Assembly (NCBI RefSeq): GCF_020535245.1
Contig: NZ_CP084910.1
Location: 310,001 to 374,000 of the forward strand
Length of the DNA stretch: 64,000 bases
Reading direction: 5' to 3'
Source of the DNA: Asticcacaulis sp. AND118
Lineage (GTDB): Bacteria; Pseudomonadota; Alphaproteobacteria; Caulobacterales; Caulobacteraceae
The position numbers and the translations under genes are program-made. Every line of letters starts with the position of its first letter. The first letter of the stretch is position 1. The notes under the pieces are model-generated. The model saw nothing but the letters and a program-made list of their open reading frames with translations, made no database searches and had not been told where the DNA came from. Shown here piece by piece: positions 44,970-53,924 of the stretch.

Positions 44970-45416
44970 TTACGACGTGTCGTCGTCCTCGGCGGTGAGC
45001 AGGGCCTCAATCTCGTCTTCGGACATCAGACCTTCGAGCATCTGTAACATGCCCTCGATTTGCTGACGCGACGTCGCAGGCTGGGGCTTCATGACCAAAG
45101 CGCGGGCAGCGATTTCGGATTGCGTCGGGGCCGGAACGGAAACGGGCAACGCCACGGATAACCCGGCCGGCCTTTGCGTATCCCGTCGTGGCGTCACTTC
45201 GACAGCGTGCCGGTTGCTGCGGACTTCGGCGGCGTCGATGCGGGCATAGAGCCGTTCGATCATCAGGGCGCGGCGGATGCCTTTTTCGATGTCTTCGCCG
45301 GTTTCCGGATCGTCGATCTTTTCGAGACCCAGCAGCATACGGTCGGCGAAGGCGCGCAGTCGGTCGCGCCGGTCTTCGGGCGTCAGGGGTTTGGTTGTGC
45401 GCTCCGCGTGGGTCAT
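44970..45416 (-). CDS. Hypothetical protein, 148 aa
   Basis: I do not recognise this protein. It is soluble and charged. Residues about 8-60 form a helical stretch (PEDRRDRLRAFADRMLLGLEK, ending IEKGIRRALMIERLYARID), followed by a Pro/Thr-rich linker and an acidic C-terminal helix (MLQMLEGLMSEDEIEALLTAEDDD). The long frame extends into a repeat, so I used the ATG at 45416, although it lacks a clear ribosome-binding site. The two helices suggest a regulatory or adaptor protein, but no function is claimed. Confidence 0.6.
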   Translation of the reverse strand: MTHAERTTKPLTPEDRRDRLRAFADRMLLGLEKIDDPETGEDIEKGIRRALMIERLYARIDAAEVRSNRHAVEVTPRRDTQRPAGLSVALPVSVPAPTQSEIAARALVMKPQPATSRQQIEGMLQMLEGLMSEDEIEALLTAEDDDTS

Positions 45417-45489
45417 GGAGGGAGGATAGGGCACGGTGAAACGGCGGGGATAGATTTTCTTGAAAGCGCGAAGCGCAAAGAGAAAACCA

Positions 45490-45556
45490 CCCCACCACCA
45501 CATCTCACTCACTGCGTTCGCTCGTGTGGTCCCCCTCCCCGCCAGCGGGGAGGTAT
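45490..45556. repeat. Half copy of family C inverted-repeat element
   Basis: CCCCACCACCACATCTCACT and the following GTCCCCCTCCCC ... GGGGAGGTAT match the right half of the element at 54827-55012. No left half is present. Confidence 0.7.
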
Positions 45557-45655
45557 GAAGGGGGGAGCTTTGAAGTTACGGGTGCAGGGGCGATGCCCCT
45601 GCCCGCCGGAGGCCCCGTCTTCCCGCTATACCCCGTCGATCAGAGGGGATAGACT

Positions 45656-47851
45656 GTGCCCATGAACAAACCCACCAAACCCCCAGCTAATAAAACTGTT
45701 GTCGGCGGTGGCGCCAGGAAGGTGCTGTACGCGCTGAAGACCGCCACGCGCATAGGTCTCGACAATACGGCCAAGGCGCTGACGGCGAAGAATGCCTGCA
45801 AGGCGTGCGCGCTGGGCATGGGCGGGCAGAAGGGCGGCATGACCAACGAGGCGGGGGAATTCCCCTCGGTATGCAACAAGTCGATCCAGGCGCAGTCGAC
45901 CGACATTCAGCCGGGGATACCGCCGGAGGTGATCGACCACAGTCTGGCGGACCTGCGCGAGCTGGACGGCCACGAACTGGAGCATCTGGGGCGGCTGGCC
46001 TTTCCGGTCTACAAGGCAGCCGACAGCGACCGTTACGTGCCGGTGGACTGGGAGTTCGCGCTCGATCTGGCGGCGCGGCGGTTCGCGGAAACGTTGCCTG
46101 AGCGCACCGTCTTCTACTCTTCGGGGCGGTCGTCGAACGAGGCGGGCTTCGTGCTGCAACTGCTGGCGCGGCTCTACGGCACCAACAATGTCAACAACTG
46201 CTCCTATTATTGCCATCAGGCGACGGGAGTGGGGCTGGATGCGACCATCGGCACCGGCACGGCGACGGTCGAGATGGAGGACCTCGATCGCTGCGACTTT
46301 ATTCTGGTCATCGGGGCCAATCCGTCGTCGAACCATCCGCGCCTTATCCATAAGCTGAAAGGGGTGAGGGACCGCGGCGGCGAGGTGGTGATCATCAATC
46401 CGGCCAAGGAGCCGGGGCTGGTGCGTTTTGCCTTGCCTAAGAGCGTCAGATCGATGGTGTCGGGCGGCGACTGGATCGCGTCGGATTATCTGCAACCGCG
46501 CATCGGCTCGGACCTGGCCGTGCTGAAGGGACTGCTCAAGGCGGTGCTGGAAATCAGTGCACAGGACGACAGGTTCATCAACGACCATACCGAAGGTTTT
46601 GCCGAACTGCGCGCCGACATAGAGGCGGCGGACTGGGGCGAGATCGAGACGCGCACGGGGCTGGCGCGCGAAGACATCCGGCGGGTGGCGGGGCTCTATG
46701 CCAAGGCGAAGTCGGCGGTGATCGCCTGGGGTATGGGGATCACGCACCATCTCAACGGCGTCGATAATGTCGAATATATCGCCAATCTGTGCCTGATGCG
46801 CGGGCAGATCGGGCGTCCGGGGGCGGGGCTTTTGCCGTTGCGCGGTCATTCCAACGTGCAGGGCATCGGCACGATCGGCGTCAAGCCGGTGCTGGCCGCC
46901 GAGGTGCTGGACCGCATGGAGCAGACGCTGGGCGTTACGCTGCCGCGCGAAAAGGGCCTCGACACCATGCGCGGCATGGAGGCCGCCCATCGCGGCGAGA
47001 TCGACGCGGCATTGATCATGGGGGGCAACCTGTACGAGGCCAATCCCAACAGCCGGTTTGCCGAAGAGGCCTTTGCGCGTATCGGCTTCAAGCTGTACCT
47101 GACGACGACGCTCAATCGTGGCCATGTCTACGGCCACGACGACACCGAAGCGCTGATCCTGCCGGTGACGGCGCGCGACGAGGAGTGGCAGCCGACGACG
47201 CAGGAATCGATGTTCAACTTTGTGCGCCTGTCCGACGGCGGCATCTGCCGGCTGAAGTCGGTGCGGCCGGAGACGGACATCCTGTGCGATCTGGCGCGGC
47301 GGCTTTTGCCCGATAGTTCGGTCGATTTCGAGGCCTTCAAACAGCACCGCACCATCCGCGAAGCCATTGCCCGCATCGTGCCGGGAATGGAGGACCTCGC
47401 CGATATCGACGTGGCCAAACGCGAATTCCATATCCGCGGTCGCGTCCTGCACGCGCCGGACTTCAAAACGCCGTCTGGCCGGGGCCGCTTCATCGTGCGC
47501 GACCTGCCGCCGGTGCAGGGCGACCTGCTGCTGACCACGGTGCGCTCGGAAGGGCAGTTCAACTCGATCATCTATGAGCGCACCGACAGCTATCGCGGCA
47601 TGGACCGGATGGACGTGATGATGAATGCCGAGGACATGGCCGGTCTGGGTTTGAGCGACGGTGAGGCGGTGGTGGTGGAATCCGCCCACGGCGTGATGAG
47701 CGGCGCACGGGTGCGGGTGTTCGATCTGGCGCGTGGTTCGGTCATGGCCTACTACCCGGAGGCCAATGTGCTGACCGGCACGGCGGTCGATCCGCGCAGC
47801 CGCACCCCGTCGTTCAAGGCCACGCCTGTGCGGGTGCGAAAAAACGCCTGA
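45656..47851 (+). CDS. FdhF/YdeP-family molybdopterin oxidoreductase
   Basis: A 731-residue member of the formate-dehydrogenase-like alpha-subunit group that includes YdeP. The N-terminal cysteine region is NACKACALGMGGQKGG, followed by VDWEFALDLAARRF, FYSSGRSSNEAGF, NNCSYYCHQATGVGL, IGANPSSNHPR and a C-terminal molydopterin dinucleotide-binding domain (LLLTTVRSEGQFNSIIYE). There is no Tat signal, so it is cytoplasmic. The natural substrate is not known. GTG 45656 is 7 bases after AGAGGGG and is preferred to ATG 45662. The moaA-moaB-moeA operon lies about 1 kb downstream. Confidence 0.87.
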   Translation: MPMNKPTKPPANKTVVGGGARKVLYALKTATRIGLDNTAKALTAKNACKACALGMGGQKGGMTNEAGEFPSVCNKSIQAQSTDIQPGIPPEVIDHSLADLRELDGHELEHLGRLAFPVYKAADSDRYVPVDWEFALDLAARRFAETLPERTVFYSSGRSSNEAGFVLQLLARLYGTNNVNNCSYYCHQATGVGLDATIGTGTATVEMEDLDRCDFILVIGANPSSNHPRLIHKLKGVRDRGGEVVIINPAKEPGLVRFALPKSVRSMVSGGDWIASDYLQPRIGSDLAVLKGLLKAVLEISAQDDRFINDHTEGFAELRADIEAADWGEIETRTGLAREDIRRVAGLYAKAKSAVIAWGMGITHHLNGVDNVEYIANLCLMRGQIGRPGAGLLPLRGHSNVQGIGTIGVKPVLAAEVLDRMEQTLGVTLPREKGLDTMRGMEAAHRGEIDAALIMGGNLYEANPNSRFAEEAFARIGFKLYLTTTLNRGHVYGHDDTEALILPVTARDEEWQPTTQESMFNFVRLSDGGICRLKSVRPETDILCDLARRLLPDSSVDFEAFKQHRTIREAIARIVPGMEDLADIDVAKREFHIRGRVLHAPDFKTPSGRGRFIVRDLPPVQGDLLLTTVRSEGQFNSIIYERTDSYRGMDRMDVMMNAEDMAGLGLSDGEAVVVESAHGVMSGARVRVFDLARGSVMAYYPEANVLTGTAVDPRSRTPSFKATPVRVRKNA

Positions 47852-47916
47852 CGCCCTCTTGTAATCCGCCTGTCACCATCCCTAATCATAGTGGACGGGT
47901 TGACGGATGGGGCAAT

Positions 47917-48744
47917 ATGAAAACGCTGATGAAGTGGATCGGACGGCTGCTGACAGCGCTCGTCCTCCTGGCAGGTCTGGCCTATGCCGGTGCGTGCGGC
48001 TACCTCTATGTGGTTCAGCGCGACAAGCTTTACATCACACCGCACGCCGAGATACGCCCGAACGTCGCCGAGGTGCCGGGCATTCGCGACATCCGTCTCA
48101 AGACACCCGATGGCGAGACGCTTCAGGCCTGGTATCTGCCGCCGAAACCGGGCCAGCCGCTCTATCTGTTTTTCGGCGGTCAGGGCCGCCGGCTGGATGA
48201 GCAAAGCCACCGCTATGTCGAGATGCATAAGCGCGGCGAGGGCTTTCTGGCCCTGGCCTATCGCGGCTTTTCGGCCTCTACCGGCAAGCCGACCGAGGAC
48301 GGCCTGTTTATGGATGGGCTGGTGGCCTATGACTGGTTGAAGAGGTCCGGTTATCAGCCGGAGCAGATCGTCATCCACGGCCATTCGCTGGGTTCAGGCG
48401 TAGCAACCTATGTAGCGACGCAGCGCCCGGCGCGCGGCCTGATCCTCGAAGCGCCGTTCACGGCAGCGTCCGATATCGGGCAGGAACGTTACCCCTATAT
48501 TCCGGTCGAGATGCTGATGCTGGACAAGTTCGCCAATCGCGACCGCATCGGCTTTGTGCACATGCCGATCCTGATCGTACATGGCGACAGGGACGACATG
48601 ATCCCCTTCGCGCACGGCGAGCGTCTGTATGCGCTGGCCCCGCAACCCAAGACCTTCAAGCGCATGGTGGGTGAAGGCCATTCGACCCTCACCCGCGCGG
48701 GTATCTATGGCGTCTATGACGACTGGCTGAAAACCCTGCCCTAA
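47917..48744 (+). CDS. Alpha/beta hydrolase, membrane-anchored (Bem46-like)
   Basis: A 275-residue hydrolase with one N-terminal transmembrane helix (LTALVLLAGLAYAGACGYLYV). The nucleophile elbow is GHSLGSG, the acid is in HGDRDDMIP and the His is in GEGHSTL. The DIRLKTPDGETLQAWYLPP opening resembles Bem46/YfhR-type proteins. Its C-terminus overlaps the convergent moeA stop by four bases. Substrate unknown. Confidence 0.87.
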   Translation: MKTLMKWIGRLLTALVLLAGLAYAGACGYLYVVQRDKLYITPHAEIRPNVAEVPGIRDIRLKTPDGETLQAWYLPPKPGQPLYLFFGGQGRRLDEQSHRYVEMHKRGEGFLALAYRGFSASTGKPTEDGLFMDGLVAYDWLKRSGYQPEQIVIHGHSLGSGVATYVATQRPARGLILEAPFTAASDIGQERYPYIPVEMLMLDKFANRDRIGFVHMPILIVHGDRDDMIPFAHGERLYALAPQPKTFKRMVGEGHSTLTRAGIYGVYDDWLKTLP

Positions 48745-49961
48745 TATCGCTCCAGCGGCAGATAGGCGCACAGGTCGCCCGCCCTGGTCGCCGGTGCGTT
48801 CGGCAGGCGGCGGATCAGCACGTCGCTCTGGGCAAAGACGGCGATCAGCGAGGAATCCTGATCGGCAAAGGGACGCAGGGCCGGGCGACCCTCGCCATCC
48901 GTCACAATGCGCCCGCGCAGCCAGGTTTCGCGCGGCCCGTTAGCGGAAATATCCACGGCGGCGGGCAGGCTCAGGGCCGTGTCGCGTGCGGATTGGCCCA
49001 AAGCGGCCTCGATCCACGGCTTGAGGAACAGTTGCGCGCAGACCATGCTGGATGCCGGATTGCCGGGCAGGCCCAGCACGCGACGGCCATCCTCAAGCAC
49101 ACCGGTCCAGGTCGGCTTGCCCGGACGGATATTGATGCTGGCGAAGTCGATGACCAGCCCCAGCCGCTCCAGCGCCGGTTTGACCAGATCGTAGTCGCCG
49201 ACGCTGGCCCCGCCGATCGTGACGATCAGGTTGGCCTCGGTGTCTTTCAGTGCGTCGTGAATGACATCGAGATCGTCGCTTTCGACGCCGATGAAGCTGG
49301 CCTTGGCGCCCCATTGGCGGCACATGGCCATCAGGGCGAAGGAGCCGGACTCGAAAATCTGATCCTCGCGCGGCTCGCTTCCCGGCGCGACCAGTTCGTC
49401 GCCGGTCGACAGAATACTGATGCGCGGACGGCGCGCCACCTTCAGCGATTTCTGGCCCGCCGCCGCCGCCAGCGACAGCCGCCACGGATCGAGCCGCACC
49501 CCGGCTTCTAAGAGTTCGTGCCCGGCCTTGAAGTCCTGCCCCTTGGGGCGGATGTGCGTCTTGGGGTCGTTCCAGCCGTCGGGCTCGATAAAGACGCCCA
49601 TGTCCGTGACGCGGACATTTTCCTGAATGACCACGGCCTTGGCCCCGTCCGGCACCGGTGCTCCGGTATAGATGCGCACGCACTGACCCCATTCGACGCG
49701 ACCGTCGAAGCGCTTGCCCGCCGCGCTTTCACCGATCAGCGTCAGCGGAGACCCTTGCGCCACGGGGTCTGTCAGCGACTTGCAGATGGCGTAGCCGTCC
49801 ATGGCCGAGGCGTCGAAGGGCGGCTGATCGCGGGTGGCCACGACCGGCTCGGTCAGGACGCGGCCCAGCGCCTTCGACAACGCCACCTTGCGCGGCTGAG
49901 GCGCGGGTGCGGCCTCACGCATGAAGGCGACGGCTTCATCAACGGGGATGCCTTTTTTCAT
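48741..49961 (-). CDS. moeA: Molybdopterin molybdotransferase
   Basis: A 406-residue enzyme that inserts molybdate into adenylated molybdopterin. The order of MoeA domains is visible: PRKVALSKALGRVLTEPVVA, PPFDASAMDGYAI, RIYTGAPVPDGA, RISILSTGDEL, TIGGASVGDYDLV and LGLPGNPASSMV. It overlaps moaB by ATGA and forms an operon moaA-moaB-moeA on the minus strand. Confidence 0.95.
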   Translation of the reverse strand: MKKGIPVDEAVAFMREAAPAPQPRKVALSKALGRVLTEPVVATRDQPPFDASAMDGYAICKSLTDPVAQGSPLTLIGESAAGKRFDGRVEWGQCVRIYTGAPVPDGAKAVVIQENVRVTDMGVFIEPDGWNDPKTHIRPKGQDFKAGHELLEAGVRLDPWRLSLAAAAGQKSLKVARRPRISILSTGDELVAPGSEPREDQIFESGSFALMAMCRQWGAKASFIGVESDDLDVIHDALKDTEANLIVTIGGASVGDYDLVKPALERLGLVIDFASINIRPGKPTWTGVLEDGRRVLGLPGNPASSMVCAQLFLKPWIEAALGQSARDTALSLPAAVDISANGPRETWLRGRIVTDGEGRPALRPFADQDSSLIAVFAQSDVLIRRLPNAPATRAGDLCAYLPLERY

Positions 49962-50524
49962 TTCTCTAACAACCGGGGCATCAGTTCGACCATGTTGCAG
50001 GGGCCGTGTCGCGAATCGAGCTGCCAGCGAATGACCTTGTCCCAGCCGTCCTTGCAGGCGCCGTTCGAGCCCGGCAGGCAGAAGACGAAGACGCCGCGGA
50101 TGATTCCCGCCAGCGCCCGCGATTGCAGGGTCGACAGGCCGACCGTCTGAAAGCTGACCATGTGGAAAATGGTCGAAAAGCCTTCGATGCGTTTGTCGAA
50201 CATCGGCTCGACGGCTTCGGGGGTGATGTCGCGGCCGGTGATGCCGGTGCCGCCGGTCGAGATGATGGCATCGACATTACCGGACTCGACCCAGTTGGCG
50301 ATAACCGTGCGGATATGGTCCTTGTCGTCGCGCACCAGTTCGCGCGCCGCCACATGATGACCGGCGGCGGCGATGCGCGCATCCAGCAGGTCGCCTGAGG
50401 TGTCGGTGTCGCGCGTGCGGCTGTCGGACACGGTGAGGACGGCGATATTGACAGGCTTGAACGGACGCTCGAAGTCGATGCGCCCCGCGCCGAGGTATGA
50501 TTTTTCTTTTTCCGTAAGCTGCAT
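49958..50524 (-). CDS. moaB: Molybdenum cofactor biosynthesis protein B
   Basis: A 188-residue MoaB/Mog-fold protein that adenylates molybdopterin in organisms lacking Mog. The key stretches are NIAVLTVSDSRTRDTDTSG, ISTGGTGITGRDITPEAV and the C-terminal VFCLPGSNGACKDGWD. It starts 1 base after the moaA stop and overlaps moeA. Confidence 0.95.
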   Translation of the reverse strand: MQLTEKEKSYLGAGRIDFERPFKPVNIAVLTVSDSRTRDTDTSGDLLDARIAAAGHHVAARELVRDDKDHIRTVIANWVESGNVDAIISTGGTGITGRDITPEAVEPMFDKRIEGFSTIFHMVSFQTVGLSTLQSRALAGIIRGVFVFCLPGSNGACKDGWDKVIRWQLDSRHGPCNMVELMPRLLEK

Positions 50525-50525
50525 T

Positions 50526-51539
50526 CTATCCTCCCGTCACCGACATGGTCCGGCGCGGTACGTAAGCCGTCGTAGGGGCGAATCGCCCGATGAAGAAGTC
50601 GTGCGCCTTGGGCTTGTGTCGCAGGGCGTTGGCGAAGGCGGCGGTCAGCGACGCATCGCTGGCGTCTTCGCGCAAAGCCGAACGCAGATCGACATGATCG
50701 TCCTGCCCCAGACACATGTACAGTTGCCCGGTGCAGGTGACGCGCACGCGGTTGCAGGTGTCGCAGAAATTATGGCTCAGCGGCGTGATCAGCCCCAGCC
50801 GCCCGCCGGTTTCGGCCACCTGGTAATAGCGCGCCGGCCCGCCGGTGGTGTCGCTGAGGGGGGTGAGGTCCCAGAAGCTGTGCAGTTCGCTCATCACATC
50901 GCGCAAGGAGACGAACTGATCCTCGCGGCCCGCGATTTCTTCGCCCAGCGGCATGGTCTCGATCAGCGAAATATCCATGCCGTGCGCGTGGGCGAATCGG
51001 ATCATGTCGGGCAGATGCGCGCGGTTGTCCTGTTGCAGGGCGACCGTATTGAGCTTGACCTTGAGGCCCGATGCTTGTGCCGCCGCGATGCCGTCGAGCA
51101 CCTTGGCCAGATCGCCGCCGCGCGTGATGCGGCGGAAGGTGGCGGGATCGAGGCTGTCCAGCGAGACATTGATGCGGCGGATGCCGGCCTCGGCCAGATG
51201 CGGCGCGGCGTCTTTCAGCAGCGTGCCGTTGGTGGTCAGGGTCAGTTCTTTCAGCCGGCCCTCATGGACCTGCCGCCCCAGCCGCTTGAGGAAATCGAGT
51301 ATGCCCTTGCGCACCAGGGGCTCGCCGCCGGTGATGCGCAGCCGCTCGACGCCCTGATCGATGAGGAACAGGCTCAGCCGCTCCAGTTCCTCGAAGGTCA
51401 GCAGGTCGCGGCGCGGCAAAAAGGTCTGGTGTTCCGACATGCAGTAGGTGCAGCGCAGGTCGCAGCGGTCCGTCACCGAAATCCGCACATAGGAGATGCG
51501 GCGGTTATAGCCATCGGTCAGGATGGGTGTGGAACTCAT
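50526..51539 (-). CDS. moaA: GTP 3',8-cyclase
   Basis: A 337-residue radical SAM enzyme that starts molybdopterin synthesis. The N-terminal cluster motif CDLRCTYC and the C-terminal cluster cysteines (CDTCNRVRVTCTGQLYMC) are both present, as is LRITGGEPLVRKG. The frame continues to a TTG at 51575, but ATG 51539 begins at the usual family start. MoaC, MoaD and MoaE are not in the window. Confidence 0.95.
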   Translation of the reverse strand: MSSTPILTDGYNRRISYVRISVTDRCDLRCTYCMSEHQTFLPRRDLLTFEELERLSLFLIDQGVERLRITGGEPLVRKGILDFLKRLGRQVHEGRLKELTLTTNGTLLKDAAPHLAEAGIRRINVSLDSLDPATFRRITRGGDLAKVLDGIAAAQASGLKVKLNTVALQQDNRAHLPDMIRFAHAHGMDISLIETMPLGEEIAGREDQFVSLRDVMSELHSFWDLTPLSDTTGGPARYYQVAETGGRLGLITPLSHNFCDTCNRVRVTCTGQLYMCLGQDDHVDLRSALREDASDASLTAAFANALRHKPKAHDFFIGRFAPTTAYVPRRTMSVTGG

Positions 51540-51670
51540 GCCGTTGAAATAGCCGGAAAAACGCGGCGATGACAAGGCGCAGAGCGCAGGCGCGGCTTTA
51601 CTTTTGCGTGTTTCCGCGCCACCTTCGGCTCACAAGCCCAACATAATCCGTAATACAGGGAAATGCCTCC

Positions 51671-53338
51671 ATGAAACGCCGTGACGCCCTTGCGGGCCTG
51701 TCCGCTCTCGGTTTGTCCACCTTCATGACACCGGTATCATCGGCGACGCCCAAAACGAAGGCCGTGACGGTGACAACCACCAACGGTCCCGTGACGGGGC
51801 AGGTGAAGAACGGCACGGCGGTGTTTCTGGGACTGCGTTACGGCGATACCACGGCGCCGCCCTATCGCTTCTTGCCGCCGCGCAAACCGCAACCGTGGAC
51901 GAAACCGATGCGGGCCGACACATACGGCCCGGCCAGTCCGCAGCAATCGACGCCCGACCCGTATGGCAAGAGCGAGGATTGTTTGTTTCTGAACGTGTGG
52001 ACACCTGAGGCAGCCGCGCGCAATCCGAAAAGCGGGAGCCGATTTTCGGATTCAATTGCGCGACCAAAGGAAGCGAAAACCAAACGCCCGGTGATGGTCT
52101 ATTTCCACGGCGGGGCTTATGCCAACGGCTCCGGCTCGCACGCCGAATATGAGGGCACGAACCTGTCGCAGCGCGGCGACGTGGTGGTGGTGACGGTCAA
52201 CCACCGGCTCAATGCTTTCGGTTATCTCTATCTGGCGCGGCTGGAGCGGCTGATCACCGGTCAGCCGGGGCCGCTGGCCTTTTCGGGCAATTGCGGACAA
52301 CTCGATCTGATACTGGCGCTCGAATGGGTGCGCGACAATATCGCGGCCTTCGGCGGCGACCCGGACAGCGTCATGGTCTTCGGCCAGTCGGGCGGCGGGG
52401 CCAAGATCGCCACCCTGATGGCCACGCCCAAGGCCGACGGCCTGTTCCACAAGGCGGCGACCATGAGCGGGCAGCAGGTCACAGCTTCCGGTCCCGGCAA
52501 TGCTACGACGCGGGCCAGGGCGTTTCTCGGCGCGCTGGGTTTGAAGCCTGACGCCGAGGGGCTGAAGGCCGTGCAGACCCTGCCGTGGGAACAACTGGTG
52601 ACGGCGCTCAAAGTCACCGATCCGGTGCTGGGGTCCGGTGGGGTCTATATGGGTCCGGTGCTGGACGAGACGATCCTGTTCCGCCACCCCTTCTATCCCG
52701 ATGCCGCCCCGCAATCGCGGCACATCCCCATGATCATCGGCAATACGCTGAACGAAACCAAGGGTTTTCAAGGCAATGACCCGGCCTATAGTCATCTGAC
52801 CTGGGCCGATCTCGCCGAAAAGATGCCACCCTCCTATCGCGTCGATATCGACCCCTGGGTGGTCATCGACACTTACCGCAAGCTCTATCCGCAGATGACG
52901 CCGACCGATGTCTATTTCGCCGCTACGACCGCCGGACGGTCATGGCGCGGGGCGATTATCGAGGCCGAGGAACGGGCGAAGATCAGCGCGAAAACCTATG
53001 TCTATCAGGCCAACTGGCAGAGCCCCAAGGACGGCGGCAAGTATGGCGCGCCGCACGCGGTCGAAATCCCGCTGGTCTTTCGCAATACCGCCGTGCCGAG
53101 CGCCATGACAACGGATTCAGAGGGCGCGCGCCGGATGGCCGACCTGTTCTCGGATGCGTTTATCGCCTTTGCACGGACGGGTTCGCCCCAGACGGCGGCC
53201 CTGCCCGAATGGACGCCCTACAGCCTGCCGAAGCGCGAGACGATGCTGATGGATGTGAAGCCGCAACTGGCCAACGATCCGCGCGGCGAAGAGCGCAAGC
53301 TGTTCGACAAGGTGCCGTTCGTGCAAGCCGGGACGTGA
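51671..53338 (+). CDS. Type B carboxylesterase, exported, with an in-frame palindromic repeat
   Basis: A 555-residue esterase. The N-terminus MKRRDALAGLSALGLSTFM looks like a Tat signal. Core motifs are SEDCLFLNVWTP, MVYFHGGAY (oxyanion hole), the nucleophile elbow GQSGGG, and a C-terminal GAPHAVEIPLVF (His). Residues about 116-133 (RNPKSGSRFSDSIARP) are encoded by copy 5 of the dispersed palindrome and fall in the loop before the oxyanion-hole strand, so the frame is kept. The substrate is unknown. Confidence 0.88.
   Translation: MKRRDALAGLSALGLSTFMTPVSSATPKTKAVTVTTTNGPVTGQVKNGTAVFLGLRYGDTTAPPYRFLPPRKPQPWTKPMRADTYGPASPQQSTPDPYGKSEDCLFLNVWTPEAAARNPKSGSRFSDSIARPKEAKTKRPVMVYFHGGAYANGSGSHAEYEGTNLSQRGDVVVVTVNHRLNAFGYLYLARLERLITGQPGPLAFSGNCGQLDLILALEWVRDNIAAFGGDPDSVMVFGQSGGGAKIATLMATPKADGLFHKAATMSGQQVTASGPGNATTRARAFLGALGLKPDAEGLKAVQTLPWEQLVTALKVTDPVLGSGGVYMGPVLDETILFRHPFYPDAAPQSRHIPMIIGNTLNETKGFQGNDPAYSHLTWADLAEKMPPSYRVDIDPWVVIDTYRKLYPQMTPTDVYFAATTAGRSWRGAIIEAEERAKISAKTYVYQANWQSPKDGGKYGAPHAVEIPLVFRNTAVPSAMTTDSEGARRMADLFSDAFIAFARTGSPQTAALPEWTPYSLPKRETMLMDVKPQLANDPRGEERKLFDKVPFVQAGT
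52017..52068 (+). repeat. Dispersed ~50-bp palindrome, copy 5, inside a coding region
   Basis: GCGCAATCCGAAAAGCGGGA, then GCCGATTTTCGG and AATTGCGCGACCAAA: nearly the copy found between cpaF and cpaG, here in frame within the carboxylesterase. Confidence 0.85.
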
Positions 53339-53344
53339 CCCTTT

Positions 53345-53494
53345 CATCCTCCCCTGTAGCAAAGCGTACGGGGGAGGTGTCGAGCAAGCGAAGCGCGTCG
53401 AGACGGAGGGGGCATTCCTGCCGTTTTCGCCCCCTCCGTCAGCTCATTTCATTCGCTGCCACCTCCCCCGTACGCTTTGCTACAGGGGAGGATG
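53345..53494. repeat. Intergenic inverted-repeat element, family B, copy 3 (perfect arms)
   Basis: Arms 53345-53379 and 53460-53494 are perfect 35-base inverse copies. Each arm is a hairpin (CCTCCCC ... GGGGGAGG) whose centre, TGTAGCAAAGCGTAC, differs from that of the copy at 31198. Inner GGAGGGGGC / GCCCCCTCC pairs are present. It separates convergent genes. Confidence 0.9.
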
Positions 53495-53498
53495 TAGG

Positions 53499-53924
53499 CT
53501 ACTGCGCCATATAGATGATCGGATAGGGATTGCCTGCCGCGTCCGTCTCCGACCGCCCGGTCACTTTGAACCCGCACTTTTCGTAGAACCGGACATTGCC
53601 CTCGACCTGTTCGTTGACCTCGACGATCAGCGGGCCCTTCAGCGCGCGGGCATGGGCGATCAGAGCGCGTCCGATACCGCGGCGCTGATAGTCAGGATCG
53701 ACGAACAGCATGGCCAGCATATTTTCGCCGATCAGGGTGCAGAAGCCGGTGGGTTGACCTTCGTCCGACACCCACACCTCGCCGCCGGTCAGGCCTGCCA
53801 GCAGATAGGGCCGGTAAACGTCGATATCGCCCTCACTCAGGAAGTGATAGGCGGCGCGCACCGACTCTTCCCAGATGGTCATCAGGCGCATCATATCGGC
53901 GGTGGTTGCCCGACGAAGGATCAA
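53499..53924 (-). CDS. GNAT-family N-acetyltransferase
   Basis: A 141-residue acetyltransferase: LILRRATTADMMRLMTIWEES opens the domain, the acetyl-CoA loop is DPDYQRRGIGRALIAHA, and VNEQVEGNVRFYEKCGF is the usual C-terminal helix-strand. A TTG at 53924 overlaps the upstream hydrolase stop (TTGA) and starts exactly at the domain, so I chose it over a longer frame that would run into that gene. Acceptor unknown. Confidence 0.83.
   Translation of the reverse strand: MILRRATTADMMRLMTIWEESVRAAYHFLSEGDIDVYRPYLLAGLTGGEVWVSDEGQPTGFCTLIGENMLAMLFVDPDYQRRGIGRALIAHARALKGPLIVEVNEQVEGNVRFYEKCGFKVTGRSETDAAGNPYPIIYMAQ

Noticed and set aside
45626-47689. 687-residue minus-strand open frame
   Set aside because: Antisense shadow of the molybdopterin oxidoreductase.
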